Shown piece by piece: positions 23,658 to 31,402 of a stretch of DNA of 32,317 nucleotides. The stretch is taken from NCBI GenBank assembly GCA_016936075.1, contig JAFGPS010000139.1, forward strand, positions 1 through 32,317, written 5' to 3'. The position numbers and the translations under genes are program-made. The notes under the pieces were generated by a model. That model searched no databases. It was not told the origin of the DNA and saw only the letters and a program-made list of their open reading frames with translations. Within the stretch, counting starts at the first letter, position 1, and every line of letters begins with the position of its first letter. Origin of the DNA: Sedimentisphaerales bacterium (GTDB lineage Bacteria > Planctomycetota > Phycisphaerae > Sedimentisphaerales > Anaerobacaceae).

Positions 23658-24346
23658 TATTTTTGTTCGTCTTTCGCAACTGCACCATCTACGAGTGTTA
23701 CTACTCTCCTTGCATAAGCTATAACTCTTGGGTCATGTGTCGAGAATAAGAATGTAATACCATGGTTTTTGTTTAGTTCGAGCATCATCTTCAGAAGTGT
23801 TTCCGCATTTTCGCCGTCAAGGTTTGCGGTAGGCTCATCGGCGAGCATTAGTTTTGGTCTCGATACGACTGCTCTTGCGACCGCGACTCTTTGCTGCTGA
23901 CCGCCGGAAAGTTCTCTTGGCCGCCTGTCTGCATATTCTTTCAATCCGAGTTCTTCGAGAGTTTTCTTTGCCTGCACGCTTCGATTGTGATCGACTCCCT
24001 GAAGCTCAAGTACAAACTCGACATTTTCCTGTGCAGTAAGGACCGGCACAAGATTATAAGCCTGAAAAACAAAGCCAAGCGAGTGCAAACGTAAATCAGC
24101 CCTTTGTCGCTTAGTCAACTGAGCGATATCTTTTCCCAATACAGATAAATGTCCATCTGTTGCAATATCGAGAGCGCCGATAAGATTCAGAAGAGTTGTC
24201 TTGCCGCTTCCGCTGGGACCGACAATCGCGGTGAATTCACCTTCGTGTACTTCGAGATTTACGCCGCGAAGTGCCTGGGCTTCTATTTCACCAGTTTTAT
24301 AATATTTCTTAACTTCTTTTGCACTGACTAATATATTTTCAGCCAT
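23657..24346 (-). CDS. ABC transporter ATPase, LolD/MacB type
   Basis: A 229-residue ATP-binding subunit. Walker A GPSGSGKT (43-50), Q-loop near Gln95, signature LSGGQ (146-150) followed by QQRVAVARA, Walker B LMLADEP (167-173 region) and the switch His204 (STHD) are all intact. The pattern YYKTGEIEAQALRGVNLEV at the start is typical of LolD/MacB/FtsE-like ATPases that power FtsX-type permeases without themselves moving cargo through the membrane. AGGAG lies 11 bases before the ATG. It is 35 bases behind the second permease and overlaps the barrel gene by one base. Confidence 0.95.
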   Translation of the reverse strand: MAENILVSAKEVKKYYKTGEIEAQALRGVNLEVHEGEFTAIVGPSGSGKTTLLNLIGALDIATDGHLSVLGKDIAQLTKRQRADLRLHSLGFVFQAYNLVPVLTAQENVEFVLELQGVDHNRSVQAKKTLEELGLKEYADRRPRELSGGQQQRVAVARAVVSRPKLMLADEPTANLDGENAETLLKMMLELNKNHGITFLFSTHDPRVIAYARRVVTLVDGAVAKDEQK

Positions 24347-24381
24347 TTTTGCAAAACTCCTGTTCTTTTATGCAAATTAAA

Positions 24382-25623
24382 TTAATGGTCAACTCTTAAT
24401 GTCACTGCCGGGTCTGTTTTTGAGGCATACCACGCAGGATACAAAGAACTCAGTATTGATGCACTTAATGCAAGTACAAACGAAAGCGGAATAATCCACC
24501 ATCCGAAATCGCCATAAAAATGCGGGTCAACGAGAACATTTGAAAAAGTAATGTCACTGTCACCATACATGGCACTGAAATCAATCCCTTTTTTATACAC
24601 AAGATATGTAAATGGCGAACCGATAATAATACCTAAAATTCCGCCAAACAAACCAAGTATAAGGCCTTCGGCGAACATAATATGGATAAGCCTGCTGTTT
24701 TTCATACCTAGCGCCGAAAGAATCGCAAATTCACGCCTTCTTTCCAGTACCGCAGTAAGCTGTGCACTTGCTATACCGAGAAAAACTACTATCATAATTA
24801 TCATTACGATTAGTCTCGTCCATGTTTTATCAATTTCAACTCCAGAAGCAAGTTCCGGCGATATCTCTTTCCATGTCACCAAAATGCAGCCTTCAGGAAG
24901 TTTTGTTTTTACTTGGGAGGCTATTTTTTCAAGGTATTTTGATTGTTTAACCAATACAGTTAAGTCACCCGCTCCTTTGAGATTGCTAAGTTTCTCAAGG
25001 TCGGAAAGATTAACCTGGCAAATCATCGAGTCCATAGTGTCACTACCGGTCTCTACAATCCCAACGATTCGTAACATAGCGCTTTCGATTTGTCCTTCAT
25101 TATCAGCGGCGGTTACCATGAGGTTATCATCGAGTGTGACATCAAGTCTTTTGGCGATTGCTTTACCAATTACAGTTGTTCCAGTTTCACCAGCGATAAG
25201 GTATCTACCTTTAGTTACATCGCGCACCAGTCTGTCAGCAGCCTGTTCGGTATTCGGATCAACTCCGAGAATTTCCACGCCGGTAGTTCTTGTTCCGAAT
25301 GCGAGGAGTCCTTCCTTTCTTGCGTGCGGCGTGACTACTTTTATTTCTTCCATGCCATCCAGTATTTCTCTTACCTGCTGCCAGTTTGGAAGTCTCAGGT
25401 CATTGTCACGGTACTGCTCCCAGTCAGTAGGAACAATACGAAAGTGTCCATTACCGCTTTCTGCCGCGGCCTGGAGCATCATTTTGCTTTCACCTCTTAT
25501 GAAGCCTACCATGAATAAACATAAAGCGCATCCCAAACCAATTCCAAGAATCGAAAGAATAGTTCTTCGTGCGTGTCGCCATAAACTATATAACGCGTAT
25601 TTTGTTGAAATGGAAATTTTCAT
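24382..25623 (-). CDS. FtsX/LolC-type ABC permease (second of two)
   Basis: A 413-residue permease of the MacB/LolCE/FtsX class: one membrane helix near 20-42, a large periplasmic domain (about 45-270, MacB_PCD type), then three helices (about 276-300, 320-345 and 375-402) forming the FtsX domain, with the coupling-helix motif ERRREFAILSALGMKNSRL (297-315) that contacts the ATPase. It overlaps the first permease by four bases (ATGA), so the two are made together and probably form a heterodimer, as LolC and LolE do. This class performs mechanotransmission: it works on periplasmic or membrane-bound substrates rather than translocating across the lipid bilayer. Confidence 0.92.
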   Translation of the reverse strand: MKISISTKYALYSLWRHARRTILSILGIGLGCALCLFMVGFIRGESKMMLQAAAESGNGHFRIVPTDWEQYRDNDLRLPNWQQVREILDGMEEIKVVTPHARKEGLLAFGTRTTGVEILGVDPNTEQAADRLVRDVTKGRYLIAGETGTTVIGKAIAKRLDVTLDDNLMVTAADNEGQIESAMLRIVGIVETGSDTMDSMICQVNLSDLEKLSNLKGAGDLTVLVKQSKYLEKIASQVKTKLPEGCILVTWKEISPELASGVEIDKTWTRLIVMIIMIVVFLGIASAQLTAVLERRREFAILSALGMKNSRLIHIMFAEGLILGLFGGILGIIIGSPFTYLVYKKGIDFSAMYGDSDITFSNVLVDPHFYGDFGWWIIPLSFVLALSASILSSLYPAWYASKTDPAVTLRVDH

Positions 25624-26855
25624 GCTCTCATTGCCTCCATTGGCTCAAGCTTTCCTGCTACCCATGAGGGCCATATACAAGCCACAAGCGAAGTGAATAA
25701 TACTGTCACTAATCCAATGATAATATCAAAACCTGCAATTCTCGGATATATAAACAAAGGTAGATTCAATCCCATATAACCCATGTCACCGGCCTGTCCG
25801 CCGTTTCCGCCCCATGAAGCCATATCGATTCCAGTATTGGAAGTAGCCGCGACAAAGGTGAATCCAAAAACAGTTCCGAGTAAAACTCCTATTAAACCGA
25901 TTAATACTGCTTCGAAGATAATCATGCGAACAAGTCTGTAAGGACTGCTGCCGAGTGCAAGCAACATTCCGAATTCGTGGAAACGCTCGAATGTTGACAT
26001 CATTAATGTGTTTGCAATCCCTGCGATAGCCGCGAAGAAAATAATGAATAATACGAAGTAACCTGTATAGTCGGAGTATTTAAGAATTAAAACTAATTCA
26101 GGTACAATTTCCTGCCATGGTTTAATTTCTGTATTGTCAAGAATTGGTAATTTCTTAAGTCTATCTGCAACCGCTTCTGACTGGCCCGCGATTTTGTTTC
26201 GAATCACAATTTCATGTGCCTCGTTGGGCATGACAAAAAGTTCCTGCGCATCATCAAGTGACATTACAATTCCGGATTGATTAATCAAATCGACGGGACA
26301 TTTAATAATATCCTGAATAATGTACAAATCGTTTGCGAGCGAACCATCAGCGGCCTGTCCAATCACGGCTATTTCCTGGCCTGGTTCTGCATTTATTTTT
26401 TTCGCAAGACGATGCCCGATTAAAACTTTTCGTTTTTCAAGCTGTTCATCGAATCCTGATAAAAGGCCGTAGGCTTTCGATTCCGCTTCGACCTGGATAC
26501 CAACTACAGACGCGATAAACGCTTCTTCCTGAGGCGCTACAAGTACAGGTGCATATAAACGCGCAGCGGCTGAATTAACTGATTCGTCCTTTTGGATTTC
26601 GGTAATCATTTCATCAACATCATCAAGATATAAATCGATTGCGCGTTCTTCAGTCCAGTTCGGTTCGTGTACCTGAACGTGACCAATCATCGGACCAGTT
26701 ATCGCGAGACGTATATTGTCAGAATAACCTCGCATAATACTATTGGTCGCAAGCAAAGCAAACTGCCCGACTGCAATTGCGAGCAATGCAAGAGCTGTTC
26801 TTTTTTTATTGCGGCCAATATTGCGCCATGATATTTTAAAGGTTCCGGCTTTCAT
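25620..26855 (-). CDS. FtsX/LolC-type ABC permease (first of two)
   Basis: A 411-residue permease with the same build as its neighbour: RNIGRNKKRTALALLAIAVG (11-30) into the first helix, a periplasmic domain (about 45-265), and three C-terminal helices around FVLFIIFFAAIAGIANTL, with the coupling stretch STFERFHEFGMLLALGSSP (about 291-309). A Gly-rich insert (GGNGGQAGDMG, about 348-358) lies in the outer loop between the last two helices and is absent from the second permease. The ATG is preceded by GAGAAAAAG. Upstream, a 147-base gap with a long inverted repeat (26890-26997) separates it from the LolA-like gene. Confidence 0.92.
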   Translation of the reverse strand: MKAGTFKISWRNIGRNKKRTALALLAIAVGQFALLATNSIMRGYSDNIRLAITGPMIGHVQVHEPNWTEERAIDLYLDDVDEMITEIQKDESVNSAAARLYAPVLVAPQEEAFIASVVGIQVEAESKAYGLLSGFDEQLEKRKVLIGHRLAKKINAEPGQEIAVIGQAADGSLANDLYIIQDIIKCPVDLINQSGIVMSLDDAQELFVMPNEAHEIVIRNKIAGQSEAVADRLKKLPILDNTEIKPWQEIVPELVLILKYSDYTGYFVLFIIFFAAIAGIANTLMMSTFERFHEFGMLLALGSSPYRLVRMIIFEAVLIGLIGVLLGTVFGFTFVAATSNTGIDMASWGGNGGQAGDMGYMGLNLPLFIYPRIAGFDIIIGLVTVLFTSLVACIWPSWVAGKLEPMEAMRA

Positions 26856-26889
26856 CTTTTTCTCAATAAATTGAAAATTACTAAGTACT

Positions 26890-26997
26890 AAATCCTAATT
26901 TCTAAACAATATCAAAAATCAAAATCCAAAAATTTGAAACATTTATTATTTTGTAATTTGAATTTGTTTAAGATTTATAAATTAGATATTAGGATTT
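26890..26997. repeat. AT-rich inverted repeat between LolA-like and permease genes
   Basis: Arms AAATCCTAATTTCTAA (26890-26905) and TTAGATATTAGGATTT (26982-26997) are inverted copies with 15 of 16 matches, 76 bases apart, with partial pairing further in. The outer tract resembles that at 1265-1299. Sitting inside the operon it could form an intercistronic hairpin that sets the ratio of upstream to downstream message. Confidence 0.6.
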
Positions 26998-27002
26998 TTT
27001 TA

Positions 27003-27821
27003 TCATCGTTTTCTTTCAAGTTGTGACAAACTGAACATCGTTTCAGGTACATTTACATTAAAATCTATGTCCTTGTAAATCATTTCCGTTTTCTGACCAT
27101 CTTCGTCTTCTGGAATTAATACCATTTTTGTTGGTACTACATGACCATCGAAATCCTTCACATCTGACCAGAAAATCGTTCTTGCGAGTCTGTCTTTACG
27201 ATCATAATATTTTGCCTGTAACGGAATTGTTCCATCTTCCGAAACGATAAGTTCGAATTTGTTCCACAAGCCAACTATGTCAGGTTTTGCGATTAAATCA
27301 ACTTGCCAGCCTTTCGGATTTTCTGTATGTCCTTTTAATTGGTATGTGTAATCTTTTGAGAATGATGATTCGCGTACCAAATCGTCATTTGTAAAGTCAC
27401 TACCCATCCACGGGCTCATCATCAATGACGGTGGAATGCGAATCGTTCGATTGATTCTGGGAAGATAGTTCCATAGATTGTTATCAACTTTCAAAGTTGC
27501 GGTATCTTTTTCACGGGCAGGAGATTGAATTACTATCAAGGCTTTTTCTTCGCCCCTTGTCCACATTTTCATTTCAAGTGACCTTGTACTACTTTTCTTG
27601 GTAATTATAAGTTCGAGTTCTGCGGTGCTGCTCGTAGAGCGATACATATCCTCAAAATGTTTTACGACTCCATTTACATCGAGTCTGCCGTCAACGACAA
27701 ATGGACTATTTGAATCTATAGTTATATTATTCAAATCGATATTTGTTTCAATTGAGCCTCGAACTAAATTAAAATTCGAGCATAAGCTAAAAATAATTAT
27801 AAAATAACTTATCTTTTTCAT
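27003..27821 (-). CDS. LolA-like periplasmic carrier (outer membrane lipoprotein-sorting protein family)
   Basis: A 272-residue exported protein of the LolA_like group (often named outer membrane lipoprotein-sorting protein), which has the half-open beta-barrel fold that carries lipids or lipoproteins through the periplasm. Signal peptide about 1-22. The family block WNYLPRINRTIRIP (117-130) followed by SPWMGSDFTNDDLV (136-149) is very clear, as is the C-terminal DGHVVPTKM region. A GTG 18 bases further up (27839) is in frame, but GGAG and AAAGAG lie just before the ATG at 27821, so I take the ATG. It heads the unit with two permeases, ATPase and barrel, and should hand cargo between them. 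This family also travels with RND/MMPL lipid exporters. Confidence 0.88.
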   Translation of the reverse strand: MKKISYFIIIFSLCSNFNLVRGSIETNIDLNNITIDSNSPFVVDGRLDVNGVVKHFEDMYRSTSSTAELELIITKKSSTRSLEMKMWTRGEEKALIVIQSPAREKDTATLKVDNNLWNYLPRINRTIRIPPSLMMSPWMGSDFTNDDLVRESSFSKDYTYQLKGHTENPKGWQVDLIAKPDIVGLWNKFELIVSEDGTIPLQAKYYDRKDRLARTIFWSDVKDFDGHVVPTKMVLIPEDEDGQKTEMIYKDIDFNVNVPETMFSLSQLERKR

Positions 27822-27968
27822 TTTGAACTCTTTCTCCACAACCGCTTCGGCTGCGGCTTTTTACCATGATGAGCATTTAATTTATTCATACACTCTATTA
27901 GTCTTTAAATCAACCAATTTGGTTCAAAAAAGGATAAGTTTTTTTAGGAAACGTTGATAATTGTCTAA

Positions 27969-27997
27969 TCGACAAAGAGATACAAATCTGATAGACT
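27969..27997 (+). promoter_or_regulatory. Possible promoter for a leaderless rlmN mRNA
   Basis: TCGACA (27969-27974), 17 bases, TAGACT (27992-27997). The ATG follows the -10 by only nine bases, with no ribosome-binding sequence between. The -10 has two mismatches to consensus, so this is less secure than the tsaD case. Confidence 0.45.
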
Positions 27998-28006
27998 TTC
28001 CGGTAT

Positions 28007-29044
28007 ATGAATATTGATCTTAAAGACAAAACGTTAGATGAGTTAGAGCAACTTGTAGTCGAACTGGGACAGCGAAAGTATCTGGCTAAATATATTTTTC
28101 AGTTTATCCATACACAAAATGTTTCGGATATCGAGGAAATAACTCCCTTAAGTAAAGCATTCAGGCAAAAACTGACTGAAGAAGGGTATTTCATTTCTGA
28201 AATTGAAATTCTCGAAAAACAAGTAGATAAAGACAAAACCGCTAAATATCTCTTCAAACTTGGTGACGGCGAAAGAATCGAGTCTGTTCTATTACATGAT
28301 GGTAAGCGGAAAACACTTTGTGTTTCCACGCAGGCCGGGTGTAATATGAATTGTGCGTTTTGCGCAACCGGGAAGCTCAAATTTAAGAGAAATCTCAGTG
28401 CAGGCGAAATCGCCGACCAGGTCAATACAGTCGAAGCGGATTCAGGCAAAATCTCAAACGTTGTTTATATGGGCATGGGTGAGCCGCTTCTGAATTATGA
28501 AGCTGTGATGAAATCCGTGGAGATACTCAACCATGAAGAAGGCAAAAATATCGGCATAAGGCACATCACAATAAGCACTTGCGGCATAATTCCAAAAATT
28601 GAAATGCTTGCTAATGAAAAATTGCGTCCAAGGCTGGCAATTTCCCTGAACGCACCGGAAAATGCTCTTCGCTCGCAAATTATGCCTATAAATAACAAAT
28701 ATCCTCTTGATAAGCTCATAAAAACAATAAAAAATTATCAGGAGCAAACAAATCAGCGTGTTACGTTCGAGTATGTTATGATAAAAGGCCTGAACGATTC
28801 GCACAAGCACGCTCAAATGCTTATCAAATTGGTACGAAATATTTCCTGCAATGTGAATCTTATCGAGTATAATCCCAATTCGGAATGTGATTATAAAGGC
28901 AGTAATAGTACTGTTATCAAGGAATTTGCCTCAATATTGAGCGAAGCTGGTATTGAAACAGTGATACGTTTCAGGATGGGTAGGGAAATAAACGCCGCCT
29001 GCGGCCAACTCGGCGCCGATTGGTTGAAAAAGCTAAAAGAATAA
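28007..29044 (+). CDS. rlmN: Dual-specificity RNA methyltransferase RlmN
   Basis: A radical-SAM enzyme that methylates C2 of A2503 in 23S rRNA and A37 of some tRNAs, supporting translational fidelity. The iron-sulphur motif is CNMNCAFC (Cys112, Cys116, Cys119), the methyl-carrying Cys332 lies in INAACGQLG (328-336) and the second catalytic Cys105 in TLCVSTQ. MGMGEPLLN (155-163) and SLNAP (213-217) are further family marks. At 345 residues it is the normal length. No Shine-Dalgarno sequence is visible before the ATG and a -10-like box sits nine bases away, so a leaderless mRNA is possible. The kinase gene starts 3 bases after its stop. Confidence 0.96.
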   Translation: MNIDLKDKTLDELEQLVVELGQRKYLAKYIFQFIHTQNVSDIEEITPLSKAFRQKLTEEGYFISEIEILEKQVDKDKTAKYLFKLGDGERIESVLLHDGKRKTLCVSTQAGCNMNCAFCATGKLKFKRNLSAGEIADQVNTVEADSGKISNVVYMGMGEPLLNYEAVMKSVEILNHEEGKNIGIRHITISTCGIIPKIEMLANEKLRPRLAISLNAPENALRSQIMPINNKYPLDKLIKTIKNYQEQTNQRVTFEYVMIKGLNDSHKHAQMLIKLVRNISCNVNLIEYNPNSECDYKGSNSTVIKEFASILSEAGIETVIRFRMGREINAACGQLGADWLKKLKE

Positions 29045-29047
29045 ATA

Positions 29048-30007
29048 ATGAAAAATGAACCTTCGATAATTACTATTGGGCTTTCGCCTTCGTGGGATAT
29101 AACTTGTTATGGCCGAAATCTTGAATGGGGTAAGCATCAGGTTATTGAAAAACAAACCATTTTTCCAGCCGGAAAAGCTTTTAATATCTCTCGTGCCCTT
29201 GCCTGGATGGGGCAGCTAAGCATAGCTGCGGGTTTTTGGGGAGAAGGTGATTTCGATAAATTCAAGTTTTTTTCTGATGCGTTATGGCCGCTTATCAGTA
29301 TTAATATGACGTTTGTGGAAGGGGAAACACGAAAAAATGTTACTCTCGTTGATACGGCGACAAGAAGGGAAATGCACCTTCGAGATAAAACTAATTTGTA
29401 TTCCAAGGATTCATTTGCTCGTCTGGAATCTAATCTTAAGAAGATTGTTAAAATGGGAGATATTTGTGTTTTCTCCGGAGCTATGCCTAAGGGAGAGTAT
29501 GTGGATGATGTACTTAGAATTATAAAAAGTTGCTATAATACAGGTGCAAAAGTAGTTTTGGACACGTCTGGACCTGCTTTAAGAAGGATTATTGACTCTG
29601 GTTTAGTCTGGTTCATAAAACCTAATATTTCAGAGCTAAACGAGCTTTTTAATACTGAAATCGAGGATAAATCAGCTATTTTAATTCAAGCCGGACAAAA
29701 ATTACTCGAGCAAACTGAAAATGTATTAATCAGCAGAGGTGAAAACGGAGCGATTTTCATCAATAAAAAAGGCGTATGGCAAGGAAAGGCTGTTAATAAC
29801 AAAGAAGTTTTGAATACAGTTGGATGCGGCGATTATCTTTTAGCAGGATTTATTAAAAATATGATGGATTCAGGGAAAGAAGAAGTTGTGCTTGCAGAAG
29901 CGATGAAAATCGCTACAGCAAAAGCATGGAATTTAACGCAAGACAAGCTCTGTGCTGAAGTTATGGTAGAATTACAGGTAGATGTGGTTAAAATGGGCAA
30001 GATATAG
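29048..30007 (+). CDS. PfkB-family sugar kinase, 1-phosphofructokinase-like
   Basis: A 319-residue ribokinase-fold kinase closest in pattern to 1-phosphofructokinase/tagatose-6-phosphate kinase: FPAGKAFNISRALAWMG (39-55) is the N-terminal substrate-binding signature (normally NPAGKGxNVA) and NTVGCGDYLLAGF (256-268) is the C-terminal PfkB signature with catalytic base Asp262. In the latter, the usual Asp/Ser-Thr-x-Gly-Ala-Gly-Asp is changed to have Cys260 in place of Ala, and KAFN replaces KGxN, so the substrate may differ. It likely phosphorylates a sugar phosphate in the cytoplasm. It starts 3 bases after rlmN with no own ribosome-binding site visible, so translation is probably coupled. Confidence 0.85.
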   Translation: MKNEPSIITIGLSPSWDITCYGRNLEWGKHQVIEKQTIFPAGKAFNISRALAWMGQLSIAAGFWGEGDFDKFKFFSDALWPLISINMTFVEGETRKNVTLVDTATRREMHLRDKTNLYSKDSFARLESNLKKIVKMGDICVFSGAMPKGEYVDDVLRIIKSCYNTGAKVVLDTSGPALRRIIDSGLVWFIKPNISELNELFNTEIEDKSAILIQAGQKLLEQTENVLISRGENGAIFINKKGVWQGKAVNNKEVLNTVGCGDYLLAGFIKNMMDSGKEEVVLAEAMKIATAKAWNLTQDKLCAEVMVELQVDVVKMGKI

Positions 30008-30058
30008 CGTTTATGAGTTATATTTAATAACTTTTCTTTCAATATTTATAAAATATTA

Positions 30059-30087
30059 TTGAATAAGTTCTTTTGTGTTGATATAAT
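30059..30087 (+). promoter_or_regulatory. Sigma-70 promoter for tRNA-Gln and downstream genes
   Basis: TTGAAT (30059-30064), 17 bases, then a perfect TATAAT (30082-30087); start site expected near 30094. About 200 bases of hairpin-rich leader lie between it and the tRNA. Confidence 0.65.
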
Positions 30088-30140
30088 CCTTCTTTTATTG
30101 CTCTGTCGCACGGGGCCGTATATTGTTAGTTTGTTGTTAT

Positions 30141-30189
30141 GAGTGTTGAGTATTAAGTAAACTACTTAGAACTTAATAACTCAAAACTC
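30141..30189. repeat. Long near-perfect hairpin in the tRNA-Gln leader
   Basis: GAGTGTTGAGTATTAAGT (30141-30158) pairs with ACTTAATAACTCAAAACTC (30171-30189) with one mismatch and one bulge around a 12-base loop. Its GAGT..TTAAGT vocabulary resembles the inverted repeats at 1265-1321, suggesting a related intergenic repeat. Confidence 0.6.
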
Positions 30190-30215
30190 AAAACTAAATT
30201 AGGGGTCGACAGTTA

Positions 30216-30275
30216 TCACGGCATGGTTGATTCAAGCCTCCGACAGAGCCAGGTCGAGCCATAAGGCTCCCGTGA
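30216..30275 (+). ncRNA. Possible structured RNA element upstream of tRNA-Gln
   Basis: A GC-richer island in AT-rich surroundings. TCACGG (30216-30221) and CCGTGA (30270-30275) close a loop that holds GGTTG/CAAGCC (30225-30238, one bulge), CGAC/GTCG (30241-30256) and a perfect GAGCC-ATAA-GGCTC hairpin (30256-30269). The last two overlap by one base. I could not match it to a riboswitch class, tmRNA or ribozyme. It may be a processed leader of the tRNA transcript, a degenerate tRNA or a regulatory element for glmU-prs. Confidence 0.3.
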
Positions 30276-30296
30276 CAATCGAATAAACTTAAAAAT

Positions 30297-30368
30297 TACC
30301 CGATGGTGTAATTGGCAACACATGGCCTTTTGGTGGCCATATTCCAGGTCCGAGTCCTGGTCGGGTAG
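30297..30368 (+). tRNA. tRNA-Gln (anticodon TTG) with C at position 55
   Basis: A complete 72-base cloverleaf: acceptor stem TACCCGA/TCGGGTA, D stem GTGT/ACAC with GG in the loop, anticodon stem TGGCC/GGCCA with loop TTTTGGT (anticodon TTG at 30330-30332), 4-base variable loop, T stem CCAGG/CCTGG. The weak U1-A72 pair and discriminator G73 are glutamine identity elements, supporting the call. CCA is not encoded. The T loop reads TCCGAGT, so position 55 is C rather than the nearly universal U (pseudouridine). It ends 35 bases before glmU and is probably co-transcribed with it. Confidence 0.9.
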
Positions 30369-30403
30369 TTTTTTAAAAAAGTAACATAAATAGAAATAAA
30401 AGA

Positions 30404-31402
30404 ATGACAGAAACAACTGCAATAATATTGGCCGCCGGTAAGAGCAAACGGATGAATACCAAAATGGCGAAAGTTCTCCATGAGGTATGCGGACGGCCAA
30501 TGCTTTCTTATGTTCTTGATTCATGCAGACAAGCCGGAGTTAAGAAAATGTTTGTTGTAGTTGGTTTTTCATCTGAGCAGGTACAGGAAAAATTTGCCGA
30601 TGCAGATGATATTGTCTGGATTACACAGGAAAAACAGTTGGGAACTGGCCATGCTGTTTTATGCTGTAAGGAGCATTTGAAAGATTTCGAAGGGCAAACG
30701 CTTGTATTATGCGGCGATGGTCCTCTTATACGCACTGAGACTCTTGCGAAAATAATAAAAGAGCATGAAGAAGGTCATGCCGCGGCGACGCTGGCGACTG
30801 CGGTTATTGATGATCCAAAAGGTTATGGAAGAATTGTTCGTGATGACTCCGGTAATATCAAGGGTATAGTCGAGCATAGTGACTGCACGAAAGAGCAGTT
30901 GGAAATACAAGAAATCAATCCGAGTTATTATTTATTTAATAATACTCTTCTCTTTGATATGCTTGATAATATAAAACCTGATAACGCAAAGGGAGAATAT
31001 TATCTCACCGATGTAATTTCCGGCATTCTGGCGACAGATCATAAAGTTCTTGCAATAAAAGCAGTTCTGCCGGAAGAAGCGTTAAGTGTCAATAGCAGGG
31101 CACAGCTTAGTGAAATAAGCAAGATTATGCAAAAAAGAATCCAGAAACAACTGATGGAAAACGGAGTGACTATAGTTGATCCTGATAATACATGGATCGA
31201 TGTAAGAGCAAAAATTGGGCAGGATACAATTATTGAGCCGTTTACATATATTAAAGGTCAGGTCGCCATTGGGCAGAATTGTCGAATAGGACCTTTCGCG
31301 TATTTGAAAGATGGAACTTTTTTAAAGGACGATATTGTGCTGGAGTTTTCACGGGAAGATGTAACTCAATCGGACAGAAAGGCTGACATTAATGTTTCTT
31401 AA
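30404..31402 (+). CDS. glmU: GlmU-like UDP-GlcNAc pyrophosphorylase lacking the acetyltransferase half
   Basis: The N-terminal uridyltransferase domain of GlmU is complete: LAAGKSKRM (9-17), KVLHEVCGRPM (23-33), the Gln-Leu-Gly-Thr-Gly-His uracil-binding stretch (79-83 region), metal ligands Asp105 in CGDGPLI and Asn230 in SVNSR, and NAKGEYYLTD (194-203). It turns GlcNAc-1-phosphate and UTP into UDP-GlcNAc for peptidoglycan and lipopolysaccharide. After it only two to three hexapeptide coils of the left-handed beta-helix are present (about 256-305), followed by a short charged tail. The acetyltransferase portion (E. coli GlmU is 456 residues) is absent, and prs begins inside its last codons, so this is a natural truncation, not a frameshift. 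Glucosamine-1-phosphate must be acetylated by another enzyme. No good ribosome-binding site is visible. Confidence 0.88.
   Translation: MTETTAIILAAGKSKRMNTKMAKVLHEVCGRPMLSYVLDSCRQAGVKKMFVVVGFSSEQVQEKFADADDIVWITQEKQLGTGHAVLCCKEHLKDFEGQTLVLCGDGPLIRTETLAKIIKEHEEGHAAATLATAVIDDPKGYGRIVRDDSGNIKGIVEHSDCTKEQLEIQEINPSYYLFNNTLLFDMLDNIKPDNAKGEYYLTDVISGILATDHKVLAIKAVLPEEALSVNSRAQLSEISKIMQKRIQKQLMENGVTIVDPDNTWIDVRAKIGQDTIIEPFTYIKGQVAIGQNCRIGPFAYLKDGTFLKDDIVLEFSREDVTQSDRKADINVS

Noticed and set aside
24551..25696. Plus-strand open frame of 381 codons
   Set aside because: It lies antisense to the permease gene, which has clear FtsX motifs. The Ser/Pro/Ile-rich translation has no domain and no initiation site.
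27822..27839. GTG start six codons upstream for the LolA-like gene
   Set aside because: That stretch contains the GGAG/AAAGAG ribosome-binding sequence for the ATG at 27821, and the GTG itself has none.
30200..30290. Resemblance to the 5' end of a tmRNA (GGGGTCGACAG)
   Set aside because: A tmRNA would need about 350 bases and would overlap tRNA-Gln and glmU. No tag frame or 3' tRNA-like half is present.
30094..30296. glmS ribozyme or known riboswitch upstream of glmU
   Set aside because: The conserved glmS core and the hallmark words of the c-di-GMP, SAM, glycine and guanidine classes were looked for and not found.
30404..31402. Frameshifted full-length GlmU
   Set aside because: The sequence right after the stop encodes Prs from an overlapping start, leaving no room for the missing acetyltransferase coils in another frame.
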